NCBI GenBank assembly: GCA_002104535.1
Contig: NBOG01000004.1
Location: 62,001 to 126,000 of the forward strand
Direction of reading: 5' to 3'
DNA length: 64,000 bases
Source of the DNA: Cognaticolwellia sediminilitoris
GTDB taxonomy: Bacteria; Pseudomonadota; Gammaproteobacteria; Enterobacterales; Alteromonadaceae
The translations under genes were made by a program, and so were the position numbers. This document shows, one piece after another, positions 36,801-46,944 of the stretch; positions within the stretch are counted from its first letter, which is position 1, and every line of letters begins with the position of its first letter. The notes beneath the pieces were generated by a model that made no database searches, was not told the origin of the DNA, and saw only the letters and a list, made by a program, of their open reading frames with translations.

Positions 36801-37445
36801 ATGAGTAATAAACACGAAAAGCTTGAAAAAAATGTTGGCTTGTTTTTTATCTTTACCATCCTAGCTATTAGTATTGGTGGTTTAGTTGAAATTACACCAT
36901 TGTTTTTCCAAAAAGCAACGACAACACCAGTTGATAACCTACGCCCATATACTGCTTTAGAAATGGAAGGCCGCGATATTTATATTCGTGAAGGTTGTAA
37001 TGTTTGTCACAGCCAAATGATCCGCCCTTTCCGTGCTGAAACAGAACGCTATGGCCATTATTCTGTTGCCGGTGAAAGTGTCTGGGAACATCCATTTTTG
37101 TGGGGTTCTAAACGCACAGGTCCAGATTTAGCTCGTGTTGGCGGTCGTTATAGTGATGATTGGCACCTAGCGCATTTGCTTGATCCTCGTTCAGTTGTAC
37201 CAGAGTCAAATATGCCATCTTTTAAATGGTTAGCTGAAAATACACTTGATGGTGAATTAACAGCTAAGAAGTTAGAAACATTTAATTTCTTAACCCGTAA
37301 TCGTAGCCATAAAGACGAGCAAGGTAATGCTATTCCACTTTATTCTGATACTGAAATTGCTGGCGCTAAAAGAGCAGTTAAAGGTAAAACAGAAATGGAT
37401 GCATTAATTGCATACTTACAGTCTCTTGGACATGCGTTGAAATAA
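36801..37445 (+). CDS. ccoO: cbb3 oxidase monoheme subunit II
   Basis: The 214-aa protein has one N-terminal membrane helix (about 13-33) and one c-type heme site, [12 protein letters not shown], near residue 66. A Met ligand region is in [11 protein letters not shown]. It passes electrons from CcoP to CcoN on the periplasmic side. The gene starts after GGAGCC and ends 2 bp before ccoQ. Confidence 0.97.
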   Translation: MSNKHEKLEKNVGLFFIFTILAISIGGLVEITPLFFQKATTTPVDNLRPYTALEMEGRDIYIREGCNVCHSQMIRPFRAETERYGHYSVAGESVWEHPFLWGSKRTGPDLARVGGRYSDDWHLAHLLDPRSVVPESNMPSFKWLAENTLDGELTAKKLETFNFLTRNRSHKDEQGNAIPLYSDTEIAGAKRAVKGKTEMDALIAYLQSLGHALK

Positions 37446-37447
37446 TT

Positions 37448-37633
37448 ATGATGGATTACGGCACGCTTAGAGGGCTAATCGCCCTAATAATTTTGGCATT
37501 ATTTATTGTCATTGTGGTTTGGTCATATTCAAAAAAACGTAAATCAGCGTTTGATGAAGCGGCAAATTCAATTTTCGATGAAACAACGGAAATAAACAGC
37601 AACGACAAAAATAACAAACAGGAGACTAAATAA
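37448..37633 (+). CDS. ccoQ: cbb3 oxidase small subunit
   Basis: The 61-aa protein has a single membrane helix (about 8-27, GLIALIILALFIVIVVWSY) and a charged cytoplasmic tail. CcoQ stabilises the complex. Its stop overlaps the ccoP start (TAATG), so translation is coupled. Confidence 0.93.
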   Translation: MMDYGTLRGLIALIILALFIVIVVWSYSKKRKSAFDEAANSIFDETTEINSNDKNNKQETK

Positions 37634-38598
37634 TGTCTAGTTTCTGGACTATTTGGGTATCAGTTCTAACCCTTGGCACATTAGTAGGTTGTTACTTATT
37701 ACTTCGTATGTGTTTAAAGAATTTTGCAGGTGTTCCCGAAGGAGAGCCTACAGGGCACACTTATGATGGCATTGATGAATTAAATAACCCGCCGCCAAAA
37801 TGGTGGAGTAATTTCTTTATCTTTACTATCGTGTGGGGCTTTGGTTACATTGCGGTTTATGGCCTTGGTGGCTGGAATGGTCTTTCAGGGTGGCAGAGCT
37901 CTAACCAAGGGATTTTAAACCTTGCAGAGTCTGAGCAAAAATCAGCATTTGCGAAAGAGCATGGCTTGTTGGTTCAGTACGACCGTGAAGTGGCTGCTGC
38001 TGATGCTAAATATGGCCCTATTTTTGAAGCTTACGCTAAGCAGAGTATTGAAGCGCTAGCGGCTGATAAAGATGCATTAAAAGTAGGTCAACGTCTATTT
38101 TTACAAAACTGTTCACAATGTCATGGTTCTGATGCTCGTGGTACTACTGGTTTTCCTAATTTAACTGATAATGATTGGTTATATGGTGGTGAACCGGAAG
38201 CGATTAAAGCCAGTATCATGCATGGCCGTAAAGCTAATGGCATGATGGCGTGGAGCGCGGCATTAGGTGGTGAACAAGGCGTTAAAGAAGTTGCAGCTTT
38301 TGTCCTTAGCCTAAGTGGACGTGATGTGGATGTTCAGGCCGCCGCTGCTGGTAAAGCTAAATTTGCGATGTGTGCAGCTTGTCATGGTAGTGAAGGTAAA
38401 GGTAGTGATGCTATGGGCATTGCTTTAGGTGCGCCTAACTTAACCGATAACATCTGGCTTTACGGCGCTTCACAACGCGCAGTGGAAACGTCTATTGCAA
38501 ATGGTCGTGCCGGTGTAATGCCCGCTTGGGATAAAATCCTCGGTGAACAGAAGGTTCACGTGATCAGTGCTTATGTCTATAGTTTGTCGCAAAAGTAG
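37633..38598 (+). CDS. ccoP: cbb3 oxidase diheme subunit III
   Basis: The protein is 321 aa. Two N-terminal membrane helices precede two cytochrome c domains, with CSQCHGSDARG (about residue 160) and CAACHGSEGKG (about 246). Met ligands lie in GMMAW and GVMPAW. It takes electrons from soluble or membrane cytochrome c. It is the last gene before a strong terminator, so ccoNOQP is one transcript. Confidence 0.97.
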   Translation: MSSFWTIWVSVLTLGTLVGCYLLLRMCLKNFAGVPEGEPTGHTYDGIDELNNPPPKWWSNFFIFTIVWGFGYIAVYGLGGWNGLSGWQSSNQGILNLAESEQKSAFAKEHGLLVQYDREVAAADAKYGPIFEAYAKQSIEALAADKDALKVGQRLFLQNCSQCHGSDARGTTGFPNLTDNDWLYGGEPEAIKASIMHGRKANGMMAWSAALGGEQGVKEVAAFVLSLSGRDVDVQAAAAGKAKFAMCAACHGSEGKGSDAMGIALGAPNLTDNIWLYGASQRAVETSIANGRAGVMPAWDKILGEQKVHVISAYVYSLSQK

Positions 38599-38622
38599 TT
38601 TTAAATAATACTTATTAAAAAC

Positions 38623-38661
38623 AAAGCCTTGTTGTTTTATTTCAACAAGGCTTTTTTATTT
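38623..38661 (+). terminator. Rho-independent terminator after ccoP
   Basis: The 12-bp arms AAAGCCTTGTTG and CAACAAGGCTTT enclose an 8-nt loop, followed by a T-rich run. It sits 25 bases past the stop. Confidence 0.9.
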
Positions 38662-38760
38662 TAAGCAAAACTAAGCGGAGCATTAAATTAACACTTTTTT
38701 GATAGTTACCGTTTAAGAATAGTCGTATAATATCGCCACTCAGAGTAAAGAAGAAATTTT

Positions 38761-39261
38761 ATGAAAACATCTTGGTATCAAGAGCCTTGGGCATGGCTTG
38801 TATTTTTTTTGCCCTTCACCGCTGTTGTTGCAGGCATTGCCACCTTTATTATTGCCAATACTAATCCTGACCCGCTAGTTGTAGGTGATTACTATAAAAA
38901 AGGCAAAGCGATTAACCTCGAATTAGGTAAAGTGAAACAGGCTCAGAAGCTTGGTATGCGCTTCGGTTTAAAGTTGGTTGGCGATCAACTGACAATTCGC
39001 CCTACCGGTATCGAAAAAGAGTTCCCTATATTGAATGTGAATTTTTATCACCCAACATTAGCTGATAAAGATTTTTATTTAGCCTTAACGGCCGATGGCA
39101 ATGGTAATTTCACGCATTTCTTTGAAAAAGATTTTGATGCTTCTGGCAAATGGCGCGTTACGATAAGTTCGTTTGAAAATGATTGGAAAATTCAAACCGT
39201 GCTTACTTTACCACAATCTGAGTTTATTCCATTGATTCCAGACCTAACGACAGCAAACTAA
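38761..39261 (+). CDS. ccoH: FixH/CcoH cbb3 assembly protein
   Basis: The 166-aa protein has one membrane helix (about 10-32) after the typical MKTSWYQEPWAWL start and a periplasmic domain. The segment ANTNPDPLVVGDYYKKGKAIN is characteristic of FixH proteins. It is needed for assembly of the oxidase together with CcoI. It lies 14 bp before ccoI. The ccoG (rdxA) gene often found here is absent. Confidence 0.92.
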   Translation: MKTSWYQEPWAWLVFFLPFTAVVAGIATFIIANTNPDPLVVGDYYKKGKAINLELGKVKQAQKLGMRFGLKLVGDQLTIRPTGIEKEFPILNVNFYHPTLADKDFYLALTADGNGNFTHFFEKDFDASGKWRVTISSFENDWKIQTVLTLPQSEFIPLIPDLTTAN

Positions 39262-39274
39262 CGAGTCTTTATTA

Positions 39275-41674
39275 ATGAGCATAGATTGTTTTCATTGTGG
39301 TGAACTTGTGCCCAATGGCATTGATTTAACAACAACAATAGGCAATATATCTCAACCGATGTGCTGCATTGGTTGCCAGGCCGTGGCGCAAACCATTGTC
39401 GACAACAATTTAACCGATTACTATCGTTTTCGCAGTGCGCCAGCTCAAAAAGGCGAAGTTTTAATACCAGAACAACTTCAACGCAATGAAATACTCGATG
39501 ATGAAAACTTGCAGGATGAGTTCACTTATTATCATGATGGATTTAAAGAAACCATTTTAACGATTGAAGGCATTAGTTGCTCAGCCTGTGCTTGGTTAAT
39601 TGAGATGCAAGTAAGTAAATTAGCTGGCATCAATAAAATTAATGTTAATGCGACTACGCAAAGAGCCACTGTTCAATGGCAAGAAAGCCAAGTAAAACTC
39701 AGTGAAATACTCGGGCTCATTGATAAAATTGGCTACCATGCCTTACCTTTTAAGGCCAGTACTGCTGAGAAAGTTAATAAAAAACAGTCAAAAGAGTTTA
39801 TTAAACGTTTAGGTATTTCTGGCATATTAATGATGCAAGTGATGATGATAGCCTTCGGATTATATTTTGGCGCTTTTTCCGATATGGCCGAGCACAATTT
39901 ACTTTACTTGCGCTGGGCTAGCTTTTTCTTAACCGTTCCAATTGTTACCTACGGCGCTTACCCATTTTATAAAAGTGCTTTTAATTCACTCAAAGCTCGG
40001 CAACTGTCTATGGATGTCCCGGTATCTATAGCTATTAGCCTTGCTTTTCTCGCCAGTGCTTGGGCAACAATGACACAACAAGGTGATGTTTATTTTGAGT
40101 CGGTATCTATGTTTACCTTCTTATTACTCATCGGTAAATTTCTAGAATTTAGGGCAAGAGCAAGGGCCGCAGAAGTTTCAGCGAATTTATTAAAGTTAAT
40201 GCCGATGACGGCAACTAAAGTTGTACAAGGGATTGAAAGCTTTATCGCTGCTACGCGTTTAAAAACTGATGATATTATTTTAATTAAGCCCGGAGAAACT
40301 ATCCCTGCTGATAGCGAAATATTAACCGGTACCAGTCAAATAAATGAGGCGATGCTATCAGGTGAACAACTGCCATTACATAAAAGTGTTCAAGATAGTA
40401 TTTATGCAGGTACGATAAATGGCGATGGAAATTTAACTGCTAAAGTTAAACACAATAATCAAAACTCTGTCTTAAGCCAGCTGATCCGCCTTAGTGAAAC
40501 GGCCCAAAGTCATAAACCTAAACTGGCAAAGTTGTCTGATAAAATTGCTCAATACTTTGTTGCGCTTATTTTATTTGTGGCAATTATGACTGCCGTTTAT
40601 TGGTCTGTGCATCAACCAAGTGAAGCTTTTTGGATCACCTTATCAGTTCTCGTGGTTACTTGCCCTTGTGCTTTATCTTTAGCAACGCCAACAGCATTAA
40701 CCTGTGCCACTACTCGGCTAAACCGTGAAGGTATTCTGATAAAATCTGCACATGTACTGGAAACTATGCCAGAAGTAGATGCTATTGCGTTTGATAAAAC
40801 CGGCACACTCACCACAGGTGAATTTACCATTTCTGAGGTCAAAACCTTTGGCGCTTTCGACCTAGAAACCAATAAAGATGGCCGGAAAAGTGCCTTAGCC
40901 GTTGCAGCTGCATTAGAGGCTTATTCTTCACACCCGCTCGCAAAAGCTTTTAGCTCGTTTCGTGATTATAATGATTCAACCTCCCAGGTTGTTGTCGTCC
41001 CCGGCGCAGGAATCTCAGGAGTGGTGAATTCGCAACATTATCGCTTGGGTAAAAGTTCTTGGTTATTAGATCAATCTGATGACAATATGCATAGTGCTCA
41101 GTGTGTATTATTACAAGACGATAACTTAGTCGCTGAGTTTTATTTAGCCGATGGTTTACGTGAAGATGCTGCACAATTAGTCGACTATTTACATACTGAA
41201 TCAATACTTACCGCGATGTTATCAGGCGACCACTTAGAAGGTTGTAATAAACTACAATCCAAATTGCATCTAAATAAGGTTGAAGCCAATTTATCTGCTC
41301 AAGATAAAGTCAACATCATTAAAGAACTGCAACATCAATATACTGTTGCCATGATCGGCGATGGCGTAAATGATAGTCCCGTATTAGGTGCTGCGCATTT
41401 ATCCATTGCGATGGGCAGTGGTACAGATATCGCAAAAAGTGGTGCAGATGTTATATTACTGAACAACAAGCTCAATAGTGTGCAAATGCTCAGACACGTT
41501 TCTCAACGCACTAGCCGTATAATCAAGCAAAACTATGCTTGGGCTTTTGGCTATAATGCCATTGTTTTACCATTAGCTGTGATGGGCTATATCGCACCTT
41601 ATATGGCGGTCATTGGTATGTCAGCAAGTTCAATTTTAGTAGTCAGTAACTCTTTAAGGCTTTTGAAAAAATGA
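39275..41674 (+). CDS. ccoI: Copper-exporting P1B ATPase of the CcoI/FixI type
   Basis: The protein is 799 aa. The N-terminal Cys-rich segment (DCFHCGELV, MCCIGCQAV) is followed by a metal-binding domain with GISCSACAWL (about residue 101). Eight membrane helices include the CPC motif (TCPCALS, about 462). Phosphorylation is at DKTGTLTTGE (about 506), with GDGVNDSPVL in the hinge. It supplies copper for the CuB centre by export to the periplasm. Its stop overlaps ccoS by 4 bp. Confidence 0.95.
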   Translation: MSIDCFHCGELVPNGIDLTTTIGNISQPMCCIGCQAVAQTIVDNNLTDYYRFRSAPAQKGEVLIPEQLQRNEILDDENLQDEFTYYHDGFKETILTIEGISCSACAWLIEMQVSKLAGINKINVNATTQRATVQWQESQVKLSEILGLIDKIGYHALPFKASTAEKVNKKQSKEFIKRLGISGILMMQVMMIAFGLYFGAFSDMAEHNLLYLRWASFFLTVPIVTYGAYPFYKSAFNSLKARQLSMDVPVSIAISLAFLASAWATMTQQGDVYFESVSMFTFLLLIGKFLEFRARARAAEVSANLLKLMPMTATKVVQGIESFIAATRLKTDDIILIKPGETIPADSEILTGTSQINEAMLSGEQLPLHKSVQDSIYAGTINGDGNLTAKVKHNNQNSVLSQLIRLSETAQSHKPKLAKLSDKIAQYFVALILFVAIMTAVYWSVHQPSEAFWITLSVLVVTCPCALSLATPTALTCATTRLNREGILIKSAHVLETMPEVDAIAFDKTGTLTTGEFTISEVKTFGAFDLETNKDGRKSALAVAAALEAYSSHPLAKAFSSFRDYNDSTSQVVVVPGAGISGVVNSQHYRLGKSSWLLDQSDDNMHSAQCVLLQDDNLVAEFYLADGLREDAAQLVDYLHTESILTAMLSGDHLEGCNKLQSKLHLNKVEANLSAQDKVNIIKELQHQYTVAMIGDGVNDSPVLGAAHLSIAMGSGTDIAKSGADVILLNNKLNSVQMLRHVSQRTSRIIKQNYAWAFGYNAIVLPLAVMGYIAPYMAVIGMSASSILVVSNSLRLLKK

Positions 41675-41952
41675 GCATCATCTATGTATTAATTCCTATT
41701 GCTATTTTACTGACTGCCATTGGTATCTATCTATTTTTTTGGGCGGTTAAAACCGAACAATTTGACGATTTAGAGAAACAAGGTATGAGCATATTATTTG
41801 ATGATGAACAAAGGAAATCAGCCGCCACTTCAGATGAGTTGTTACTGAGTAATAAAACTGATAAAGATCCCCTAGACACAACAGCAACAGCAACAGCAAC
41901 AGCAAAGAATAACACGGCAAATATTGATATTAAAAAACCGGCGAATAAGTAG
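41671..41952 (+). CDS. ccoS: cbb3 assembly protein CcoS
   Basis: The protein is 93 aa. The first 45 residues are the conserved CcoS part: a membrane helix and FFWAVKTEQFDDLEKQGMSILFDD. The remaining tail is low complexity. It includes Thr-Ala repeats encoded by four ACAGCA units (41881-41904). CcoS is required for cofactor insertion into the oxidase. The tail is longer than usual and probably variable. Confidence 0.92.
   Translation: MSIIYVLIPIAILLTAIGIYLFFWAVKTEQFDDLEKQGMSILFDDEQRKSAATSDELLLSNKTDKDPLDTTATATATAKNNTANIDIKKPANK
41881..41904 (+). repeat. (ACAGCA)x4 microsatellite inside ccoS
   Basis: Four exact hexamers encode (Thr-Ala)x4. Unit length is a multiple of three, so length changes keep the frame. 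Confidence 0.9.
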
Positions 41953-41955
41953 CTG

Positions 41956-42618
41956 ATGAACCTTGATTACTTCTCTGCTTTTATTATTGGCTTATTAGGC
42001 TCCGGCCATTGTGTGGTGATGTGCGGCGGTATTAGCACGATGCTAACGAGCGCAATATCGGACACCACTCGCAGCAAAAAATACACGATTATATTTGCCT
42101 ACAACTTTGGTAGGGTCGCATCATACAGCTTAATAGGTGCGCTAGTTGCTTTTACCAGTTCAATGGCAGCAAAAAACATTGGCTTTCCTGTAGCTATATT
42201 AAAAACGCTGGCCGGCATATTTCTTATTTTATTAGGTTTGTACCTAGGACAATGGTTGATGTGGCTGAGTCGCATCGAGCACTTAGGCAAATCGCTTTGG
42301 CGCTATATTTCACCACACACCAAAAAATTTATTCCTATTAAAGATACAAAAAGTGCCTTTGCTTTAGGCGCTTTATGGGGCTGGTTACCTTGTGGTTTAG
42401 TTTACTCCACACTCACTTGGGCATTGGCTAGTGCTAATGCGGTTAACGGCGCCTTGATCATGTTTTTCTTTGGTTTAGGGACCCTTCCCGCGTTGCTTTC
42501 AATATCACTGGGTACCATTAGCGTCAGATCATTATTAAGTCATAAGTTATTTAGAAAACTGGCGGCATTTGTGGTGATCTTGTATGGTTTGTACACTATA
42601 CTGGTTCAATATCTTTAG
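41956..42618 (+). CDS. TauE/SafE-like (DsbD_2) membrane protein of the cbb3 cluster
   Basis: The 220-aa protein has six hydrophobic helices. The N-terminal FIIGLLGSGHCVVMCGGISTML and central FALGALWGWLPCGLVYSTLTWALA match the DsbD_2/SafE-type proteins next to ccoS in many gammaproteobacteria. The conserved His-Cys and Met-Cys residues suggest copper handling or thiol transfer. That role is inferred from context. It begins 4 bp after ccoS and is probably in the same transcript. Confidence 0.85.
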   Translation: MNLDYFSAFIIGLLGSGHCVVMCGGISTMLTSAISDTTRSKKYTIIFAYNFGRVASYSLIGALVAFTSSMAAKNIGFPVAILKTLAGIFLILLGLYLGQWLMWLSRIEHLGKSLWRYISPHTKKFIPIKDTKSAFALGALWGWLPCGLVYSTLTWALASANAVNGALIMFFFGLGTLPALLSISLGTISVRSLLSHKLFRKLAAFVVILYGLYTILVQYL

Positions 42619-42668
42619 TATTTTAAAGTCGCTTTTTTAACTAAAAAGTCAAAGTGGAATAATCAAAT

Positions 42669-43388
42669 ATGAGTTCAAAATCATGCGTGGAACAGCAATA
42701 CATTCATTGTCAAAATTGCAGTATTAGTGAACTCTGTTTGCCATTTACTCTTAATGATAATGAACTTGAAACCTTAGACAATATAATTGACCGCAAACGC
42801 CCTATTCATAAAGGCGAGCAAATATTTACCGACGGTCAAGAAATGCATGCGCTTTATGCGATTCGCTCTGGCACTTTTAAAACCTATATGATTAACGAGC
42901 AAGGCGAAGAACAAATTACAGGCTTTCATTTAGCAGGTGATTTACTCGGTTTTGATGCCATCGCTAATAATAAGCACCCTAGTTTTGCGAAGGCTTTAGA
43001 AACGTCGATGGTTTGTGAAATTCCTTATAACACTCTCGATACGTTATCAAACTCCATTCCAAAGTTAAGAAAACAAATTTTGCGTATGATGAGTTCTGAA
43101 ATTCTTGAAGATCAAGAGATGCTTACGTTACTTAACCGAAAAAATGCTGAACAGCGACTAGCGACATTTATCTGTGCTCTGAGTATTCGCTACCAACTCC
43201 GTGGTTTATCAGCAACAGAGTTTCGTTTATCAATGACCCGTAGCGATATTGGTAACTACATAGGCTTGACTGTTGAAACAATTAGTCGCTTACTAAATCG
43301 TTTTCATAAAAGTGGTTTAATAAAAGTTGATGGTAAATTAATTACCATTTTAGATATTGATAAATTAAATGAATGTGCTGCCCTGTAA
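42669..43388 (+). CDS. fnr: Oxygen-sensing regulator FNR
   Basis: The protein is 239 aa. The [4Fe-4S] ligands C14, C17 and C23 ([11 protein letters not shown]) have E. coli FNR spacing. A fourth Cys lies in the beta-roll (SMVCEIPY). The recognition helix reads [16 protein letters not shown], keeping the Glu-x2-Ser-Arg that reads TTGAT. It controls anaerobic and microaerobic genes. Likely targets in this window are ccoN (perfect box) and uspE (imperfect box). Confidence 0.95.
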   Translation: MSSKSCVEQQYIHCQNCSISELCLPFTLNDNELETLDNIIDRKRPIHKGEQIFTDGQEMHALYAIRSGTFKTYMINEQGEEQITGFHLAGDLLGFDAIANNKHPSFAKALETSMVCEIPYNTLDTLSNSIPKLRKQILRMMSSEILEDQEMLTLLNRKNAEQRLATFICALSIRYQLRGLSATEFRLSMTRSDIGNYIGLTVETISRLLNRFHKSGLIKVDGKLITILDIDKLNECAAL

Positions 43389-43477
43389 TCCCTTCATCTC
43401 GCTCAATTTTTGATATTAGCTCTCTCAGCCATTCATGCTACTTTTAGTGTCAATGGTTAACAATTCTTGATAGTAAT

Positions 43478-43491
43478 TTGATTTAAAACAA
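43478..43491 (+). promoter_or_regulatory. Probable FNR box upstream of uspE
   Basis: TTGATTTAAAACAA has nine of ten half-site bases. It is centred about 29.5 bp before TATTGT (43514-43519), near -41.5, as for class II FNR promoters. Confidence 0.5.
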
Positions 43492-43588
43492 TTATTATTT
43501 ATTCAATCTAGGCTATTGTTATAGTATAACTATTTAGCATGTCGCTTTTATCCGATTAATGGTGACTTGTTTAAGCTAAAGAAGATAA

Positions 43589-44545
43589 GTGCTTGAGGAG
43601 GAATTAGCTATGGAAAAATATCAGAAAATACTCGCTATTGTTGACCCAACAACGGACGATCAAAAAGCCTTAAAAAGGGCAATAGAATTAGCACAAAAAA
43701 CTAATGCTAGTATTACGGCATTTTTAAGTATCTATGATTTTTCATATGAAATGACGACCATGCTCTCTGGCGATGAGCGTGAAGCGATGCGCCAATCTGT
43801 GATTAATGATCGAAAGCAATGGCTAGAATCGTTACTCGCTGAACTAGACTTGAGCGGTTTAAGCGTTGATTGCAAAGTCATTTGGCATAATCGTCCCTTT
43901 GAACAAATCATTTCTCAGGTGCTCAATCATGGCTTTGATATTGTCATTAAAGGCACACATCAACATGATAAACTTAAGTCGGTAATTTTCACCCCTACTG
44001 ACTGGCATCTATTACGTAAATGCCCTTGTCCTGTATTGTTAGTTAAAGAGCATTTATGGCCTGATAACGGTAATATTCTTGCGGCAATTAATATTGGCAG
44101 TGAAGAAGAAGAGCATAAAGCGCTAAACGATAAAATTACTGCTGAAGCTAAACAACTGACTAAAGTCATGAATGCAAACTTGCATTTAGTTAACTCATTT
44201 CCCGGTACTCCAGTAAATATCGCCATCGAAATTCCAGAATTTAACGCCAATGATTACAATCTGTCGATGTTAAAACATCATCAAGGTGTCATGTTAGAAC
44301 ATGCTAGTGCATTTAATGTGCCTGAAGAAAACACCCACATTAAGGAAGGTTTACCTGAAGATGTCATTCAAAGTGTAGCAGAAGAAATAGATGCTGAATT
44401 AGTCATTTTAGGCACTGTTGGGCGCACAGGAATATCAGCCGCCTTGATTGGTAACACCGCTGAGCACGTTATTGATCGGCTTAATTGTGACGTGTTAGCT
44501 TTAAAACCTGATGGCTATATTTCCCCGTTAGATATTGAGAAATAA
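43589..44545 (+). CDS. uspE: Universal stress protein UspE
   Basis: The 318-aa protein has two Usp domains. The first contains IVIKGTHQHDKLKSVIFTPTDWHLLRKCPCPVLLVK. The second ends LVILGTVGRTGISAALIGNTAEHVIDRLNCDVLALKPDGY. These are E. coli UspE hallmarks. A likely true start is the internal ATG eight codons in (43610; MEKYQKILAIVD), since GAGGAGGAA lies just before it. It follows fnr, as in many relatives. Confidence 0.93.
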   Translation: MLEEELAMEKYQKILAIVDPTTDDQKALKRAIELAQKTNASITAFLSIYDFSYEMTTMLSGDEREAMRQSVINDRKQWLESLLAELDLSGLSVDCKVIWHNRPFEQIISQVLNHGFDIVIKGTHQHDKLKSVIFTPTDWHLLRKCPCPVLLVKEHLWPDNGNILAAINIGSEEEEHKALNDKITAEAKQLTKVMNANLHLVNSFPGTPVNIAIEIPEFNANDYNLSMLKHHQGVMLEHASAFNVPEENTHIKEGLPEDVIQSVAEEIDAELVILGTVGRTGISAALIGNTAEHVIDRLNCDVLALKPDGYISPLDIEK

Positions 44546-44651
44546 TCTTTAATAGGCAGAAGTTGAACTTGTGCAATTTATTGCTCTGTTCAACTTTTTT
44601 CATGTACTTTCTTCAGCTATACTACGCGCCGATATTGATCAGGAATTTATT

Positions 44652-45587
44652 ATGAGCGCAGACTTTAAATCGCCCCTTACCCCAAGCCAAACCACTCAAT
44701 TACAGAAATTGGAAAAACGTCTCCGCCGTCATGTCGGTCAAGCTATTGCCCAATATAATATGATTGAGGATGGCGATAAAATAATGGTCTGCTTGTCAGG
44801 TGGAAAAGACAGTTATGCCATGCTCGAAATATTAATGCGTTTAAAAGAATCAGCGCCGATCCATTTCGACTTAGTTGCCGTTAATCTTGATCAAAAGCAA
44901 CCCGGATTTCCAGAACATATTTTGCCAAATTATCTCACCTCACTAGGTATCGATTATCAGATTGTTGAGGAAGATACCTACACTATCGTCAAAGAGAAAG
45001 TGCCAGAGGGTAAAACGACTTGTAGTTTATGTTCACGTTTACGCCGCGCTATTTTGTACAAAACAGCCAAAGCTATTGGTGCAACTAAAATAGCCTTAGG
45101 TCATCATCGCGATGACATGCTAGAAACCTTAATGCTGAATATGTTCTACGGCGGTAAGCTCAAGTCAATGCCAGCTAAATTAGTTTCTGATAATGGTGAA
45201 CATGTTGTCATTCGTCCTTTGGCATTTTGTAAAGAACAAGAGCTTATTCAGTATGCTCAACTAAAACAATTTCCCATTATTCCGTGCAATTTATGTGGTT
45301 CTCAGCCCAATATGCAACGTCAAAACATAAAAGCGATGTTAAATGATTGGGATAAACATCATCCAGGACGCGTTGAATCAATGTTTACTGCCATGCAAAA
45401 CGTGGTTCCTTCTCATTTATGTGATAGCGAGTTGTTTGACTTTAAAAATGTTAACTCAAGTTCTGGTGTTATTGCCGGTGGCGATACCGCATTTGATCAC
45501 GAGACATTCCCGATTTCAAATGGTGCTAAAATTAATAAAAACAAAATGGACACTGCAGATTTATTGCAAGTAGTAGAAATAAAATAA
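44652..45587 (+). CDS. ttcA: tRNA 2-thiocytidine synthetase TtcA
   Basis: The protein is 311 aa from the ATG at 44652, which has AGGA eight bases upstream. The frame is open further upstream but that part does not look like TtcA. PP-loop [12 protein letters not shown], the Fe-S Cys pair CSLCSRLRR and the later PCNLCGSQ are present. It thiolates cytidine-32 of certain tRNAs using a [4Fe-4S] cluster. Confidence 0.94.
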   Translation: MSADFKSPLTPSQTTQLQKLEKRLRRHVGQAIAQYNMIEDGDKIMVCLSGGKDSYAMLEILMRLKESAPIHFDLVAVNLDQKQPGFPEHILPNYLTSLGIDYQIVEEDTYTIVKEKVPEGKTTCSLCSRLRRAILYKTAKAIGATKIALGHHRDDMLETLMLNMFYGGKLKSMPAKLVSDNGEHVVIRPLAFCKEQELIQYAQLKQFPIIPCNLCGSQPNMQRQNIKAMLNDWDKHHPGRVESMFTAMQNVVPSHLCDSELFDFKNVNSSSGVIAGGDTAFDHETFPISNGAKINKNKMDTADLLQVVEIK

Positions 45588-45629
45588 AACCGTAAATTAC
45601 CCGTAACCTTCTATAACAAGGCTTGGATT

Positions 45630-46922
45630 ATGCTAGAAATGTTATTTAAATTACAACAACATAACACGAATGTGAAACAAGAAATTCTTGCGGGTTTCAC
45701 AACATTTTTAACCATGGCATATATTATTTTTGTCAATCCTGCGATGTTAGCCGACTCAGGAATGGATCACGGTGCGGTTTTTGTTGCAACCTGTATTGCT
45801 GCCGCCATTGGTTGTTTTGTCATGGGTTTTTTAGCTAACTACCCCATCGCATTAGCGCCTGGCATGGGCTTGAATGCATTCTTCACTTACACCGTTGTAC
45901 TCGACATGGGCTACACTTGGCAAGTTGCTTTAGGTGGCGTGTTCTTTTCAGGCATTATTTTCATATTCCTCAGTTTATTAAATATCCGTGAGTGGATCAT
46001 TAACAGTATTCCGCAGTCATTACGATTTGGTATAGCAGCGGGCATAGGTTTATTTTTAGCATTTATTGCTTTGAAAAATGCCGGAATAGTCGTTGATAGT
46101 CCAGCAACACTACTAACATTAGGTGACATAACGTCAATGCCTGCAGTTTTTGCCGCTGTTGGCTTGTTTTTAATTGTTGGCCTAGCAAATCGTGGCGTTA
46201 ATGGTGCAGTGATGATCTCAATTTTGGTGATCACATTACTGGGTATTACTTTTGGTGAAGTGCAATATCAAGGCATTGTTTCATTGCCCCCTTCAGTAGC
46301 ACCAACATTAATGCAGCTTGATATTACTGGAGCATTAGAAGTAGGAATGTTGTCAGTGATATTTGCTTTTCTATTTGTCGATTTATTCGATACCTCAGGG
46401 ACTTTAATTGCTGTTGCCCAACGGGGTAATTTACTTGATAAGCATGGTAATTTCCCACGCTTAGGAAAAGCCCTTTTAGCTGATTCTACTGCCACTGTTG
46501 CCGGTAGCGTTTTAGGTACATCAACAACAACGAGTTATGTTGAAAGTACCGCAGGGGTAAGCGCGGGTGGCCGCACAGGCTTAACCGCTGTTACTGTTGG
46601 TCTACTCTTTCTACTTGCTTTACTGTTTTCGCCTTTAGCTGCCATGGTGCCAGCTTACGCTACAGCAGGTCCATTATTTTATGTTGCAGTGTTAATGCTA
46701 GCTGGGCTGGTTAATGTTAAATGGGATGATTTATCTGAAGCTGTGCCTGTCACCATTATTTGTATCACTATGCCGTTAACTTTTTCAATCGCTAATGGTA
46801 TTGCATTTGGTTTCATCAGTTACGTTGCGGTAAGAGCATTCAGTGGTCAATTTAATAAAATTGATATCAGCGTTTTATGTTTAGCCATTTTGTTTCTAAT
46901 TAAATTTGCTTTTTTTGCTTAA
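45630..46922 (+). CDS. NCS2/AzgA-type purine permease
   Basis: The protein is 430 aa with 12-14 membrane segments. The signatures are TFLTMAYIIFVNPAMLADSGMD, NYPIALAPGMGLNAFFTYTVV and GTSTTTSYVESTAGVSAGGRTGLTAV. These match the AzgA-like branch (adenine, hypoxanthine, guanine) of NCS2 proton symporters. The downstream Tsx-like porin gene starts 22 bp later, which supports nucleobase or nucleoside uptake. The exact purine is not readable. Confidence 0.92.
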   Translation: MLEMLFKLQQHNTNVKQEILAGFTTFLTMAYIIFVNPAMLADSGMDHGAVFVATCIAAAIGCFVMGFLANYPIALAPGMGLNAFFTYTVVLDMGYTWQVALGGVFFSGIIFIFLSLLNIREWIINSIPQSLRFGIAAGIGLFLAFIALKNAGIVVDSPATLLTLGDITSMPAVFAAVGLFLIVGLANRGVNGAVMISILVITLLGITFGEVQYQGIVSLPPSVAPTLMQLDITGALEVGMLSVIFAFLFVDLFDTSGTLIAVAQRGNLLDKHGNFPRLGKALLADSTATVAGSVLGTSTTTSYVESTAGVSAGGRTGLTAVTVGLLFLLALLFSPLAAMVPAYATAGPLFYVAVLMLAGLVNVKWDDLSEAVPVTIICITMPLTFSIANGIAFGFISYVAVRAFSGQFNKIDISVLCLAILFLIKFAFFA

Positions 46923-46944
46923 AATTCATACGGAAGATTAACCA

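Noticed and set aside
44571-44651. Extended N-terminus of TtcA from 44571
   Set aside because: The extra residues ([14 protein letters not shown]) do not fit the family, while the ATG at 44652 has a ribosome site and the expected start.
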